Below, piece after piece: positions 34,498-44,244 of a stretch of 64,000 nt of DNA (position 1 is the first letter of the stretch; each line of letters opens with the position of its first letter). This DNA is from CAYNWT01 sp964485095. GTDB lineage: Bacteria > Planctomycetota > Planctomycetia > Planctomycetales > Planctomycetaceae. Where the stretch lies: positions 1 through 64,000 of the forward strand of contig CAZAIB010000001.1 of assembly GCA_964485095.1 (NCBI GenBank), written 5' to 3'. The position numbers were made by a program, and so were the translations under genes. Under the pieces are notes generated by a model. The model had not been told where the DNA came from. It ran no database searches and saw only the letters and a list, made by a program, of their open reading frames with translations.

Positions 34498-37400
34498 CAG
34501 CGCCAACAAAACCGACACGACACATCAGCGGGCTAGCGATGAATTCGGAATCGGGCGACAACCTCGTACTCTCACTCGCGAACGAATTCGTTGAGCGGTA
34601 TCGCCGTGGCGAACGGCCGGATGTGAGCGAATACGCGAACCAACATCCGGACCTCGCAGACGAGATACGCGACGTCTTCCCCATGATGCTGCTCATGGAA
34701 GACAACGCGCCGGAGGAACCAAAGCCAATCGAAACTTCGCTGGACGTCGATCGGCTTGGCGATTTCCTGATCAGGCACGAGATCGGTCGCGGTGGAATGG
34801 GCGTCGTGTACGAAGCCGTCCAGGAATCACTCGGCCGGTATGTCGCACTCAAGGTCTGCCCAATTTCGTCAAGGCTCGACTCGCGCCATCAGGAACGGTT
34901 CCGTCGTGAATCACGCGCAGCCGCGATGTTGCATCACACCAACATCGTTCCCGTCTTCGCAGTCGGCGAAGAGAACGGCATGCTGTTCTACGCCATGCAG
35001 TACATCCGCGGCGCAACAGTCGAAGAAGTCATTGGCGAACTTCGTCACATGTACAAGACAAACCCAACGGCCAACTCGCGGCTCACCGGGATTAGTCGCC
35101 CCATGAACTCGGCTCAACACAGCGCTGTTTCAGAAGTTGCATTGTCGCTGGTTGGTGAAATCGATCCGAGCCTGGCGGCGTCTTCGGCTTCCAAAGCAGG
35201 CTCCGGTATCTCCGAGATTAGTTTACCTGGTCAATCGGTGGCGGATTCTCAGTCGGGTGGAACCGCCAGGTACTGGGAAAGCGTCGCCCGCATCGGCGTT
35301 CAGGTAGCTGACGCTCTGGAGTACGCCCACGAGCAGGGAACGCTGCATCGTGACATCAAACCCAGCAACTTGATGCTCGATCAAAGCGGAACGGTGTGGG
35401 TCATGGACTTCGGCCTCGCCAAATCCACCGAAGAACACGACCTCACACAAGCCGGTGAACTCATCGGGACGCTGCGGTACATGTCGCCCGAGCAAAGCAC
35501 GGGCAACCCCGACGTTCGCAGCGACATCTACAGCCTCGGCCTGACGCTCTACGAACTCCTCGCACTGCGTCCCGCGTTCGACGAACTCCAGCGCAGCGCG
35601 TTGTTGCGAGCGATCTCCGAATCGGATCCAGTCGCCCCGCGTAAGATTAACCCAAACGTTCCACGCGATCTGGAAACGATCGTGATGAAGGCGATCGACA
35701 AGGAACCGGCACGCCGCTACCAAACCGCCGCGGCGATACAGGCCGATCTGAACCGGTATCTTCAGGGAGAACCAATTCTCGCGCGACCGATCAGTAGTAC
35801 GGAAAGACTCAGCAAGTGGGTTCGACGTCGGCCCATCATCGCGGGGCTTACATCAGCGTTGGCTCTGACGCTGTGCCTCGGGTTCGCCCTCGTGAGCTGG
35901 AACTGGTTCCGCGCCGAATCGGCTCTCGAAGACGCGAGAGAAGCCAGCGACCGTGCGACGCACCAACAGGCGCTCGCGGAAGAGAGACTCGAGATGGCCG
36001 AAGACGCGCTTTATCGCAGCGCTATTGGTCGTGCGGGCATGCTGAGCCGAACAGACGTCCAATCCGCGCAGACGATTCTTGCCGGGTTGGTTCCGAAGGA
36101 AGGCGAGACCGATCGACGTGGCTGGGAATGGGGCTATCTCACCGAACTCGCGAACCCACAGGTCGCGGTGCTGCAGGCGGGCCCGGTCGAAGCACCGTGG
36201 ATCTGGGATCTTGCGTTCAGCGCCGACGACAGCTTGCTCGCGATCGCATCAGGGCGAACCCGGTTCACCAAACCGGAGACAACTTCACCAGATGGCCGCG
36301 TCAGCATTTGGAATGTCCAGCAGGCAAAGTGCATCGCCGATTTGCCCATCAAGGGCACGGGTTTCGCTGTCGCATTCAGCCATGATCAACGTCGCCTCGC
36401 GGTCAGCGAACTCGTGGCGATCAGCTTCTGGCATTACAGATGGTGCGGACCCACAAAGATCTGGGACATCGCATCGCGCGAGGCTGTTGTTGAACTGCAG
36501 ATGGAACCCAACGAACGTGTCGCAGAGTTGCAGTTTAGCGCAGACGATTCGCTCATCGTCGGGACCATTTGGGAAGCTGCGTACACAAAGCGCTGGGCAC
36601 CGACGCGAACAGCAGTCTGGAACGCGAAGACTGGCGAGAGTCTCTGGTCGCGCGATTACACTGAGCTCGTTCAGGTCGAAAACCAAGCCGCCGTGCTGCG
36701 GACGTGGGAGAGAGGTATTTCGAAGTTGTACCGAGTTTCGCTCGAAACGAATGAGACACTTGAAACGCTCCTGGACGGTTTCCCCCACTACACTGGCACG
36801 TACGCGCCCGAGCAGGGGCTGTGCATTGATACGGTTAAGGGTCCGCATCTGGTGCTGCGAGATCTCAAACGTGGACAGGTTCGAAAGCTATTTGGCGACG
36901 ATTTGTACAAGGTGCCTCAACGACGGTCGAGCCAACCAAACGCTTGCTTTCATCCCGACTTCGGTTCACTGGCAGCCGGCGCGACTGACGGCAGTGTGCG
37001 TCTTTGGAACACGACCGACGATCGGCTGAAACGCATTCTGCGCGGTCATCGCAGTGAGGTATTGGCGGCCGAATTCAGTCATGACGGGCGCTGGCTTGCG
37101 ACTGGTGACTGGAACGGTGAGGTTCGGCTCTGGCAACCCGACGAGCCGACTCACCATCTCGTTTGCAAAAAAGGAGTCAGCCGGGTCAAGGGTGATGATC
37201 TCCCCACATCTGAAGCCGTAGCGTTTCGCTGGTCAGGCGCAGGGGTTGTTCGGTTCCAAAACAATCGACTGCAAACATGGGACGCAAACAGTGGCATTGA
37301 ATTGCAGTATGTCGAATCGACCGACAAAGTTCTGATCGGTGATCGTCGTCGCCAGGCCTGCTTCGATGCTGCGGGCGAACGGCTTCTGCTGCCGGGTGAA

Positions 37401-38993
37401 AACAACACAATCAAGCTATTGGGTGTGGACACGCAGGAAGTAATCTGGCGTTCTCAGCGTTTTGACTCGGCCGCCGTGACCCTGGCAATCAGCGCCGACG
37501 GAAAGTCCGTGGCATCAAGTCACCTGGGTTCAGACTCTGGTACGGAACTGCGCGTATTTTCAATTGAGACCGGTGACAGCTGGAACCACGAAATCACCGA
37601 CGCGTCGGTACCACTCATCGCTCTGGATGCGAACGCAAAACAACTCGCAGTTGCCGTTCGAACAGACGGACCGACCAGCGAACTTCGTGTCTTTGAACCG
37701 GGTTCGGACAAGTTCGTCAGCAGTCGGCTGGATGAAATCGATCTCGCGAGTCATCTATGGGCTATTGAATTCAGTCCGGATGGTGAACGACTCGCGATGA
37801 CCACCGAACTTGGCGGAGTTACGATTGTCGATGCGAAGACACTATCGGTCCAGGCTCAGGGAGTAGGGATCGGCGGCATCCAGTCGTTGGCCTGGCACCC
37901 GTCTGGCACGCGATTGGCCGGGGCGAATCGCGAGAAGGTCGTTGTGTGGGACGAACATCTCCGCGAAGTCATCACGCTAAGCGGTTCGGCTCGAGCAGGG
38001 GACCTGGCATTCGAACCCAGCGTCGCCTTCAGCCCGGACGGCGAAAAACTGGCCGCGACGCATTGGACCAACGACGTCAACGTCTGGTTCGCCCATCGAT
38101 TCGGTTCCACTACCACTTCCAGCCGACGAACCACTCGCAGCCAACACGCCATCCGCGAGATGGAGCGCATTGTTAAATCGGATCCGTCCAACCCAATGTA
38201 CAAACTCGCTCGGGGCCAGCTTCGATCGCAACTCGGAGATGTCACCAAAGCAGGAGAGGACTACAGGGCAGCGAAGAAGGCACTCGCGGGCGATCAAGGC
38301 TGCCTCCTGCTATCTGGTGGTGCGCACGTGGAAGCACCGCCGATTCCATTCCACGAATTCGACGGCTACACCATTGAGGCATGGGTGAGCCACTGGGTCT
38401 TGAATCCCGTCAAGCCTGACGGAGCCCCCATCGCGTCACAGCACCCAAAATTCCCATGGATCACCGAGTACTCCGACACAGTCCGCTGTAACAATTTCGA
38501 GAGACTCGGCTTCCACCTGCCCGTCGTGAGTAGCCCCGTGGTCAAATCGCAGGAGTGGAACCACTTCGCCATTGTGGACGACGGCAAGACCTTCAGAGTT
38601 TTCATCAACGGCACCTCACACGCGAATGGCGAACCGATTCTCGAGCAGAAATCACGACTTAAGGAGTTGATCGAAGATAAGGGATTTGAAATTCGAGTCC
38701 CAAAAGACCAACCGTTTCTCATCGGTCGATCGCAGTTGGCTCCAACCATCGCACCCCGCGGCCTGATTCGCAGTCTGCGTGTTTCGAACGAACCGATTTA
38801 CCACGACGACTTCGAACCGCCCACGCAACTCGATCCGAATGGCAAGAGTGAGTTGGTTCTCGATTTTGCCACTGACGGTGAGCAGCTTGAAATCACCGAT
38901 CGATCCGGGAACGAGCGTCACGCCAAACTGCGGAACGCATGGTGGGTCAACCTCGGCGAGCCTCGAGATACCAGGGCACAGCCAGCAGACTAG
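34494..38993 (+). CDS. Ser/Thr kinase with WD40 propeller and LamG domain
   Basis: This 1499-aa membrane kinase has a complete catalytic domain (GRGGMG at 98-103, Lys120, HRD 285-287, DFG 305-307). An insert of about 80 residues (185-260) splits the N- and C-lobes. A transmembrane helix (about 449-469) and a coiled-coil stretch (475-505) follow. WD40-type repeats then run across roughly 560-1215 (LAFSADDSLLAIASG, VRLWNTTDDRL, AEFSHDGRWLATGDWNGEVRLWQ). A C-terminal LamG-like jelly roll (about 1275-1490: FDGYTIEAWV, WNHFAIVDDGKTFRVFINGT) completes it. The start is a GTG in the GTGA overlap with the sigma gene; ATG 34539 is an alternative. The sensor part is probably extracytoplasmic and signals to the co-encoded sigma factor. 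Confidence 0.88.
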   Translation: MTAPTKPTRHISGLAMNSESGDNLVLSLANEFVERYRRGERPDVSEYANQHPDLADEIRDVFPMMLLMEDNAPEEPKPIETSLDVDRLGDFLIRHEIGRGGMGVVYEAVQESLGRYVALKVCPISSRLDSRHQERFRRESRAAAMLHHTNIVPVFAVGEENGMLFYAMQYIRGATVEEVIGELRHMYKTNPTANSRLTGISRPMNSAQHSAVSEVALSLVGEIDPSLAASSASKAGSGISEISLPGQSVADSQSGGTARYWESVARIGVQVADALEYAHEQGTLHRDIKPSNLMLDQSGTVWVMDFGLAKSTEEHDLTQAGELIGTLRYMSPEQSTGNPDVRSDIYSLGLTLYELLALRPAFDELQRSALLRAISESDPVAPRKINPNVPRDLETIVMKAIDKEPARRYQTAAAIQADLNRYLQGEPILARPISSTERLSKWVRRRPIIAGLTSALALTLCLGFALVSWNWFRAESALEDAREASDRATHQQALAEERLEMAEDALYRSAIGRAGMLSRTDVQSAQTILAGLVPKEGETDRRGWEWGYLTELANPQVAVLQAGPVEAPWIWDLAFSADDSLLAIASGRTRFTKPETTSPDGRVSIWNVQQAKCIADLPIKGTGFAVAFSHDQRRLAVSELVAISFWHYRWCGPTKIWDIASREAVVELQMEPNERVAELQFSADDSLIVGTIWEAAYTKRWAPTRTAVWNAKTGESLWSRDYTELVQVENQAAVLRTWERGISKLYRVSLETNETLETLLDGFPHYTGTYAPEQGLCIDTVKGPHLVLRDLKRGQVRKLFGDDLYKVPQRRSSQPNACFHPDFGSLAAGATDGSVRLWNTTDDRLKRILRGHRSEVLAAEFSHDGRWLATGDWNGEVRLWQPDEPTHHLVCKKGVSRVKGDDLPTSEAVAFRWSGAGVVRFQNNRLQTWDANSGIELQYVESTDKVLIGDRRRQACFDAAGERLLLPGENNTIKLLGVDTQEVIWRSQRFDSAAVTLAISADGKSVASSHLGSDSGTELRVFSIETGDSWNHEITDASVPLIALDANAKQLAVAVRTDGPTSELRVFEPGSDKFVSSRLDEIDLASHLWAIEFSPDGERLAMTTELGGVTIVDAKTLSVQAQGVGIGGIQSLAWHPSGTRLAGANREKVVVWDEHLREVITLSGSARAGDLAFEPSVAFSPDGEKLAATHWTNDVNVWFAHRFGSTTTSSRRTTRSQHAIREMERIVKSDPSNPMYKLARGQLRSQLGDVTKAGEDYRAAKKALAGDQGCLLLSGGAHVEAPPIPFHEFDGYTIEAWVSHWVLNPVKPDGAPIASQHPKFPWITEYSDTVRCNNFERLGFHLPVVSSPVVKSQEWNHFAIVDDGKTFRVFINGTSHANGEPILEQKSRLKELIEDKGFEIRVPKDQPFLIGRSQLAPTIAPRGLIRSLRVSNEPIYHDDFEPPTQLDPNGKSELVLDFATDGEQLEITDRSGNERHAKLRNAWWVNLGEPRDTRAQPAD

Positions 38994-39023
38994 AGCTGCT
39001 TTTCTGAGGCGCAGCCCTGAATC

Positions 39024-39425
39024 TCACGAATCTTTGTCAGTCTGCGCGGGGTGGAATTCTTCCCAGCGTTGCCAGGCGTAGGTCCATTCCATCCACATTC
39101 GCATGACGGACCACAGCAGGCGCATTTTGGCCAGGGCGGCAGGGTCCATCTTTTCCTGGCGAGCGACGGATTCACGAGTTGCGTCGGCGACGCCCCAGCG
39201 TTCGCCAAGGTGATGGCACAGACCGTCGGCCGTGAGATCGAACTCAGCGTCTTCGGCCAGGAACCCGCCCGCTTCTGCGGTCACGAAGTACTCAAACAAA
39301 TGACCCCGGTGTGGATCGACTTCCAATGGTTGCTGTTCGGCCGCGGCTTTCTCACACAGTTCGGCGACGCCATTTAGAATAGTCCTGGCCAGGTTTGGTT
39401 GGTTAGCAGGGTCAGGCGTGTCCAT
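39024..39425 (-). CDS. conserved-looking hypothetical protein
   Basis: This 133-aa soluble protein is rich in helices. It has a HLFEYFVTAEAGGFLAEDAE segment (about 44-63) and a Trp/Met-rich C-terminal helix (LLWSVMRMWMEWTYAWQRWE). I do not recognise the family. It is convergent with the kinase gene and upstream of nothing obvious. Codon structure and the clean ATG support a real gene. Confidence 0.6.
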   Translation of the reverse strand: MDTPDPANQPNLARTILNGVAELCEKAAAEQQPLEVDPHRGHLFEYFVTAEAGGFLAEDAEFDLTADGLCHHLGERWGVADATRESVARQEKMDPAALAKMRLLWSVMRMWMEWTYAWQRWEEFHPAQTDKDS

Positions 39426-39483
39426 TTCAATCTCGTTGTTTCAAAGTCACTTGGTGCCGCGTTCGGCCGGCGAGTGGCCGCTG

Positions 39484-39990
39484 CTAGTCTTCGACCCACA
39501 GCGGCGTTGTGTCTTCTTCTATCAGGCTTGCAGATGCAGGTTTCCGGTTGTTCAGCAGGTCTCTATCAGGGAAACCGATCACGAACTGACGGAGTCCATA
39601 CGCGGGGATCATCAACATTCTGCCGACCGAAAAAGCCGATGTGGTTTCGCCGGAGGCGTTGGTTCCGCCCGGAATCGCATTGATGGTGGCAAACGGTAAC
39701 ACGATAAGTGCGATGACAGCCAGTATCGGAACCGCAGCGGCCGCGTACCCGGGAAACGGCCAGAGTATCGCGAAAACGATCGCATGCAAGAACGCAATCT
39801 TCAGCGGTATCAGCAGGCTGTTGGCGATGGACAGCGAAACGTGTTTAGGCTTCGTCTTGTGGATCCAGAACATTGTGATGAGCACAAACAGCACGCAGCT
39901 GTTGATGGTCGAAATAATGTCCGGAAGATGTTGCCCCATCGTGGTTCCAGGCGTCGGCCAATTTGAACGCCGGTCGTTGGCGAAATTCAC
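39484..39990 (-). CDS. small membrane protein
   Basis: This 168-aa protein has about three hydrophobic segments (SCVLFVLITMFWI, IAFLHAIVFAILWPFPGYAA, VPILAVIALIVLPFATI). The hydrophilic C-terminus ends TTPLWVED. It starts with GTG in a GTGA overlap with the stop of the WD40-cytochrome gene, so it is translationally coupled to it. It may be a membrane partner of that protein; no family is recognised. Confidence 0.62.
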   Translation of the reverse strand: MNFANDRRSNWPTPGTTMGQHLPDIISTINSCVLFVLITMFWIHKTKPKHVSLSIANSLLIPLKIAFLHAIVFAILWPFPGYAAAAVPILAVIALIVLPFATINAIPGGTNASGETTSAFSVGRMLMIPAYGLRQFVIGFPDRDLLNNRKPASASLIEEDTTPLWVED

Positions 39991-42794
39991 TCGCCGCCGG
40001 CGCTAGTGACTCTCGCCTCTTTTTGTCTCACGTGCAACAGAATCGGCCATGAAGTCTGGCCTTTCTCAGCAGTTGCCCGCAGATGGAACAAACGAGTCGT
40101 CTCAGGAACCCAATTCGCCGCCGTGATGTAGAACTCACGTTCAGTCTGGCCTTCGACAATCATCAAGCCATTTAGACCAATGTTATCGACGTAGACGCCG
40201 TGCGGCAGGTTCCGGCCGGAGTCATCCTTGCCGAAATCGATGCGGCCTTTGAAGCCATTGCGTTCGACGATGACTCGAGCCGTAATCGTTTCGCCGGGAG
40301 CGATAGTAAGTTCGAATGGTTGGTCGGGCGACCATTGCGGGTTGCCGCTGTTTGGCTTGAGCGTGACCAGCAGCTTCGGCTTGGCTGCATGCTTGATGGT
40401 TCCAAAGTTGTTCACTTTGGTTTCCACTTTCTTACCGTCAATGAACCCGGTCGCCGTGACAACGGATGCTTTCGCGTCGGCTTCGGACGGCGCGGGGGCG
40501 TCGGGTTCGACGTTGATGCTTCCGAACGCAATATCCTGACCAGCTTCGATGATGATTGGCGTTGTGGCATGGTAGCCGGGTGGCATACCGCTGATGTCGA
40601 TGCGAACCGGCCCATCGAAGCCATCGATGCGGTTCACTGCAACGTTAAACTCACGACCGCTGCCAGCGTTGACCGTCGGGTTGGCTCCATTCAACTTCAC
40701 CTTGAACGCGGGCTTCGGCGGCCGGATGTGCAGATCGTATTTGAACTCAGCACCTGAGTAGCCGCGCGTGTCGCCGATGCGGACGAGATACTGGCCGTCT
40801 TTTGGAGCCGTAAAGAACAGCTTCGAATCCTTGCCCAACTTGCGCCGCGCTTCGTCGTCGTTTTCGTAATTCAGAGTGAACGTCGGCAGGCCATTGGGGA
40901 TAAGTTCGGTTCCCGGCGGATGCGGTTCGACGATGTAGCACGGTTCGTGCAGAGCGTGCGCAAGTGGTGTGGTGTCGAAGAAGCCGTACCGTTTGCCGCG
41001 ACCAGGATAGACTTTGAACCCGCTGTCAGGACCGCGTGGGTACAGCCACAGTCTGGCGACTTCCCCGTTGGCGTAGATGTACTGGTTGAGTTCCATCTCT
41101 TCCCAATTGTGGATGCGGAAGTCGTCGCTGGTGTCTGAGTTCTTCCCGCGGAACGTGAAGTAGCTGTCACGAACGGCTTGTAGCATGACCCGTGGAACTG
41201 GTTTGCCGGCGGGAGTCAAAACTGCAATTCGCGAGTCCAGCGGCGATTTGCTTCGCGACGCATTGACTTCAATCACCCAGCGTTCACCAGCTCGTGCGGC
41301 GAAGCGATAGAGGTCTTTGTCGTTGGTTTCTTTATCGGCCGAATGAATGACACCGGAAATCGTGGCCGGAACCGTAACCGCTTGCGCTTGCGGCGGTTGA
41401 CTGTTGGGTTCGACTTCCTTGATTTGCTTAAACGCCGAAACGTTGATGACCGGTCGAGCCGCCGCGCGACGAACGATATTTTCGGACACGAACGGTGGTC
41501 GTGGCAATTTGACGTCGTAGGTTCCGACGGAACCGTCCATGCGACCAATTACCATTCTGTTACCGGTCGGCGCGAAGGCCAATGAGCCAACCATGGCGGG
41601 TTGTTTTTCGAACGCGTGCACTGGCGTAAACGTTTCGGTCTCCCAAAGCTTTACGGTCTGATCTTCGGCGGCCGAGATCAGTTGGTTACCAGTGGCGGAG
41701 AACCGCATGTGCGTGACCGGACCTTCGTGTCCGAATCGGGCGAACAGGAGCGGATTGTTGGCGGCTTTGGTTTTCGAAATGAATTTCCAGATACGGATGC
41801 GATTGTCGGCTCCACCGCCCAACAGCAGCTGGCCGTCCGGGCTGAAGCGGACGACGTATTGTTCGCCCAATGGTTCGCTGCGTGTGTCGAGCCGTTCGCC
41901 GGTTGCGACGTCCCAGACCTTGATGGTTTCGTCTGCACTGGCGCTGGCGATGGTGTTTCCGTCCGGAGCAAAGTCCAGGTCGAATATCGCTCCGTTGTGA
42001 CCTTCCAAAACGCGAAGTTCTTTTCCGGTCTTGGTGTCCCACAGAATAATGCGGCGATCATATCCGGCTGTTGCGAGCAACGATTTGTCCGGTGATAGCA
42101 CGGCCGTATACAGCGTGTCGCGATGACCGCTGAACTTCGAAACCAGGACGCCTCGGTCGGCGTCATAAATTCCAGCCAGCCCTGAGACTCCGGTCACGCC
42201 AGTTGAAACGGCGATCCACTTTCCATCCTTTGAGTAGCGAACCGAATTCACTTTGCCGGTCAGTCCGGCGATCCGCCACTTAGGGACAAGTTGGTTCGCA
42301 TCGGACACAATAAGTTCGCCGAACAGTCCGCTGGCGACGGTCTTACCATCGGGCGACCAATCAAATGCGGTGACCGGTTTGTTAACCTTGCCGATGGGCG
42401 AGATGTGCGGAGTCATCAGTTTCTGCGAGGCAACAGTTCCCTGCGGACCGTTAGCTCCGGCCGCCACCCACGCTTTAAGAACCTTGATCTCGTCGCGTGT
42501 TGGAGCCTCATTGTCTTTGGGAGGCATCTTCGGCGTGTCTTCGCCGGTAATGCGTCGAATAAGACTGCTGGATTCGGGGCCACCAGACAAAACTACTCGG
42601 CCGTGTTCGCCGCCCGCCTGGAGTTCGGTCCACGTTTCCAGAGACAAACCACCCTCTTTGTCATCGCTGGCGTGGCAACCGACGCAGTACTTCGCAAGGA
42701 TTGGCGCGACGTCTTTGGCGTAGTCCGGGGCCTCGTCGAATGCCGAGGCGGGGGTTGCCAGGAGGGCGATGTTTAGCAGCAGCAGAGTTCTCAT
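39987..42794 (-). CDS. planctomycete cytochrome c / WD40 protein
   Basis: This 935-aa exported protein has a signal peptide (RTLLLLNIALLATPASA). A c-type cytochrome domain follows with heme motif CVGCH (37-41) and the distal segment GEDTPKMPPKDNEAPT. A WD40 propeller comes next (about 130-430, for example FDWSPDGKTVASGLFG, VRIWKF-like and VKLWETETF blades). C-terminal beta-sandwich, pre-peptidase-like domains complete it. Such PSCyt1-WD40 proteins are common in Planctomycetes; their redox role is unknown. ATG 42794 begins the signal peptide and is preferred to the in-frame start 8 codons upstream. Confidence 0.85.
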   Translation of the reverse strand: MRTLLLLNIALLATPASAFDEAPDYAKDVAPILAKYCVGCHASDDKEGGLSLETWTELQAGGEHGRVVLSGGPESSSLIRRITGEDTPKMPPKDNEAPTRDEIKVLKAWVAAGANGPQGTVASQKLMTPHISPIGKVNKPVTAFDWSPDGKTVASGLFGELIVSDANQLVPKWRIAGLTGKVNSVRYSKDGKWIAVSTGVTGVSGLAGIYDADRGVLVSKFSGHRDTLYTAVLSPDKSLLATAGYDRRIILWDTKTGKELRVLEGHNGAIFDLDFAPDGNTIASASADETIKVWDVATGERLDTRSEPLGEQYVVRFSPDGQLLLGGGADNRIRIWKFISKTKAANNPLLFARFGHEGPVTHMRFSATGNQLISAAEDQTVKLWETETFTPVHAFEKQPAMVGSLAFAPTGNRMVIGRMDGSVGTYDVKLPRPPFVSENIVRRAAARPVINVSAFKQIKEVEPNSQPPQAQAVTVPATISGVIHSADKETNDKDLYRFAARAGERWVIEVNASRSKSPLDSRIAVLTPAGKPVPRVMLQAVRDSYFTFRGKNSDTSDDFRIHNWEEMELNQYIYANGEVARLWLYPRGPDSGFKVYPGRGKRYGFFDTTPLAHALHEPCYIVEPHPPGTELIPNGLPTFTLNYENDDEARRKLGKDSKLFFTAPKDGQYLVRIGDTRGYSGAEFKYDLHIRPPKPAFKVKLNGANPTVNAGSGREFNVAVNRIDGFDGPVRIDISGMPPGYHATTPIIIEAGQDIAFGSINVEPDAPAPSEADAKASVVTATGFIDGKKVETKVNNFGTIKHAAKPKLLVTLKPNSGNPQWSPDQPFELTIAPGETITARVIVERNGFKGRIDFGKDDSGRNLPHGVYVDNIGLNGLMIVEGQTEREFYITAANWVPETTRLFHLRATAEKGQTSWPILLHVRQKEARVTSAGGE

Positions 42795-43269
42795 TGCGTC
42801 ACCGGTGGACTCAGTCATGCGTGTGGTTTTTCATGATAGCCCACACAAGAATTCAATACATCGGCGATTACCGAGCCCTTGTGTTGGTAAGTCTTACATG
42901 AACCAGAATATCCCATGGATGGGGCGATTTCGGCAGGGCGAACTTTCCGACCTACAAGCTTCGCCCAGACTGGCGCGTGGAAAGAACCGGCACAGATTGA
43001 CGCTCACAGTTGGCCACACCGACCGAGTCGCACATGTGCGGAGGATGGGAGCCGCTTGCGGAAGTGAGCGGTCGAGGACCCAGGAAACCCAACGCCCAGG
43101 AGAAATTCGCCCTAAGAATTCGCTCCACCAGGCGAATAAACACCCGCCAACCCGCGCGCTGTCTGCGCTCATAGAACCTCACAACCCATTCGCGCACAAT
43201 TAATTGATCCATCGCGAACAAGATGGCGTTGGCTGCCCGTCCCAAATCTTTTTCAACTTGAACGACCAC
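42795..43269. other. divergent intergenic region
   Basis: These 475 bp lie between the WD40-cytochrome gene (minus) and the ABC exporter operon (plus) and must hold both promoters. Open frames here, including one extending the ATPase upstream to 43204 and one of 184 codons on the minus strand, lack conserved residues. I see no RNA gene or repeat. Confidence 0.5.
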
Positions 43270-44163
43270 ATGATCGAAGTTTCCGGACTGAAGAAGTCCT
43301 ACGGCGAACACACAGCAGTCGATGGTGTCAGCTTTGAAATCAGGAAGGGCGAGGCCTTCGGGTTGCTTGGCCCAAACGGAGCTGGCAAGACCACAACACT
43401 TAGCATGATGATTGGCTTGCTGGTTCCAGACAGCGGCTCCGTCAACATCGACGGATCCGACCCGGCTCTCGCCAGCACCCGGAGCCGAATTGGTATCGCA
43501 CCGCAAGCCCTGTCGCTTTACGAAGAACTCTCTGCCGAAGAGAACCTGAGGTTCTTTGCTCAGCTGTACGACTACAACGGAGCAGAACTCAAAGAACGCG
43601 TCGAGTGGGCTCTTGAATTCGCCGCGCTAAGCGATCGACGCAAAGATCGTGTCGGCACATTCTCTGGCGGCATGAAGCGACGCCTCAACATGGCGTGTGC
43701 GATGATTCATGAACCGGACGTCATTCTGTTGGACGAACCGACAGTCGGCGTCGACCCACAATCTCGCAACCACATCTTCGATCGCATTGAAGAACTCAAA
43801 GCTCAGGGGCGGACCATCATCTATACGACGCACTACATGGAAGAAGCTCAACGTCTGTGCGATCAGGTGGGCATCATTGATGCGGGGAAGATTCTGGCAC
43901 TCGATTCCGTTGACGTTCTGCTAAAGCAGCATGGCGGCGACAGTATCGTTCAGGCAATCCTCAAGCAGTCGCCGCCTGATGAGTCCGTCTTGCCGAACCC
44001 GTTGGAACCCGGCAACACACTGAAGTTCGCTTCGCCCGATCCACTCAAACAGATTCTGGAACTCTCACATGCGGGCGTTGATATCGAGACGCTGGAAATT
44101 AAACAGCCCGACCTTGAATGCGTGTTCCTTAACCTGACCGGCCGCAGCCTGCGCGACGACTAG
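43270..44163 (+). CDS. ABC-2 type exporter ATP-binding protein
   Basis: This 297-aa ABC ATPase (CcmA/DrrA type) has Walker A GPNGAGKTTT (about 36-45), Q-loop IAPQALSLYEEL, signature FSGGMKRRLNMAC, Walker B VILLDEPTVGVD and switch His in YTTHYMEEAQ. The C-terminal 80 residues are typical of the DrrA group. ATG 43270 (MIEVSGLKKSYG) is the domain start. It powers the permease encoded 82 bp downstream; the substrate is unknown. Confidence 0.92.
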   Translation: MIEVSGLKKSYGEHTAVDGVSFEIRKGEAFGLLGPNGAGKTTTLSMMIGLLVPDSGSVNIDGSDPALASTRSRIGIAPQALSLYEELSAEENLRFFAQLYDYNGAELKERVEWALEFAALSDRRKDRVGTFSGGMKRRLNMACAMIHEPDVILLDEPTVGVDPQSRNHIFDRIEELKAQGRTIIYTTHYMEEAQRLCDQVGIIDAGKILALDSVDVLLKQHGGDSIVQAILKQSPPDESVLPNPLEPGNTLKFASPDPLKQILELSHAGVDIETLEIKQPDLECVFLNLTGRSLRDD

Positions 44164-44244
44164 GTGCTGTTGTGCTGCATTGGACCGCTTCTCTGGCACC
44201 ATCGCTGCGACTTTCACGAACAACCACACAGATAGAAAACTGCC

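Noticed and set aside
43204..43269. Longer N-terminus for the ABC ATPase
   Set aside because: The 22 extra residues precede the normal domain start MIEVSGLKKSYG and look non-coding.
42952..43506. 184-codon open frame on the minus strand
   Set aside because: It is antisense to the start of the ABC ATPase, lacks recognisable residues and a ribosome binding site.
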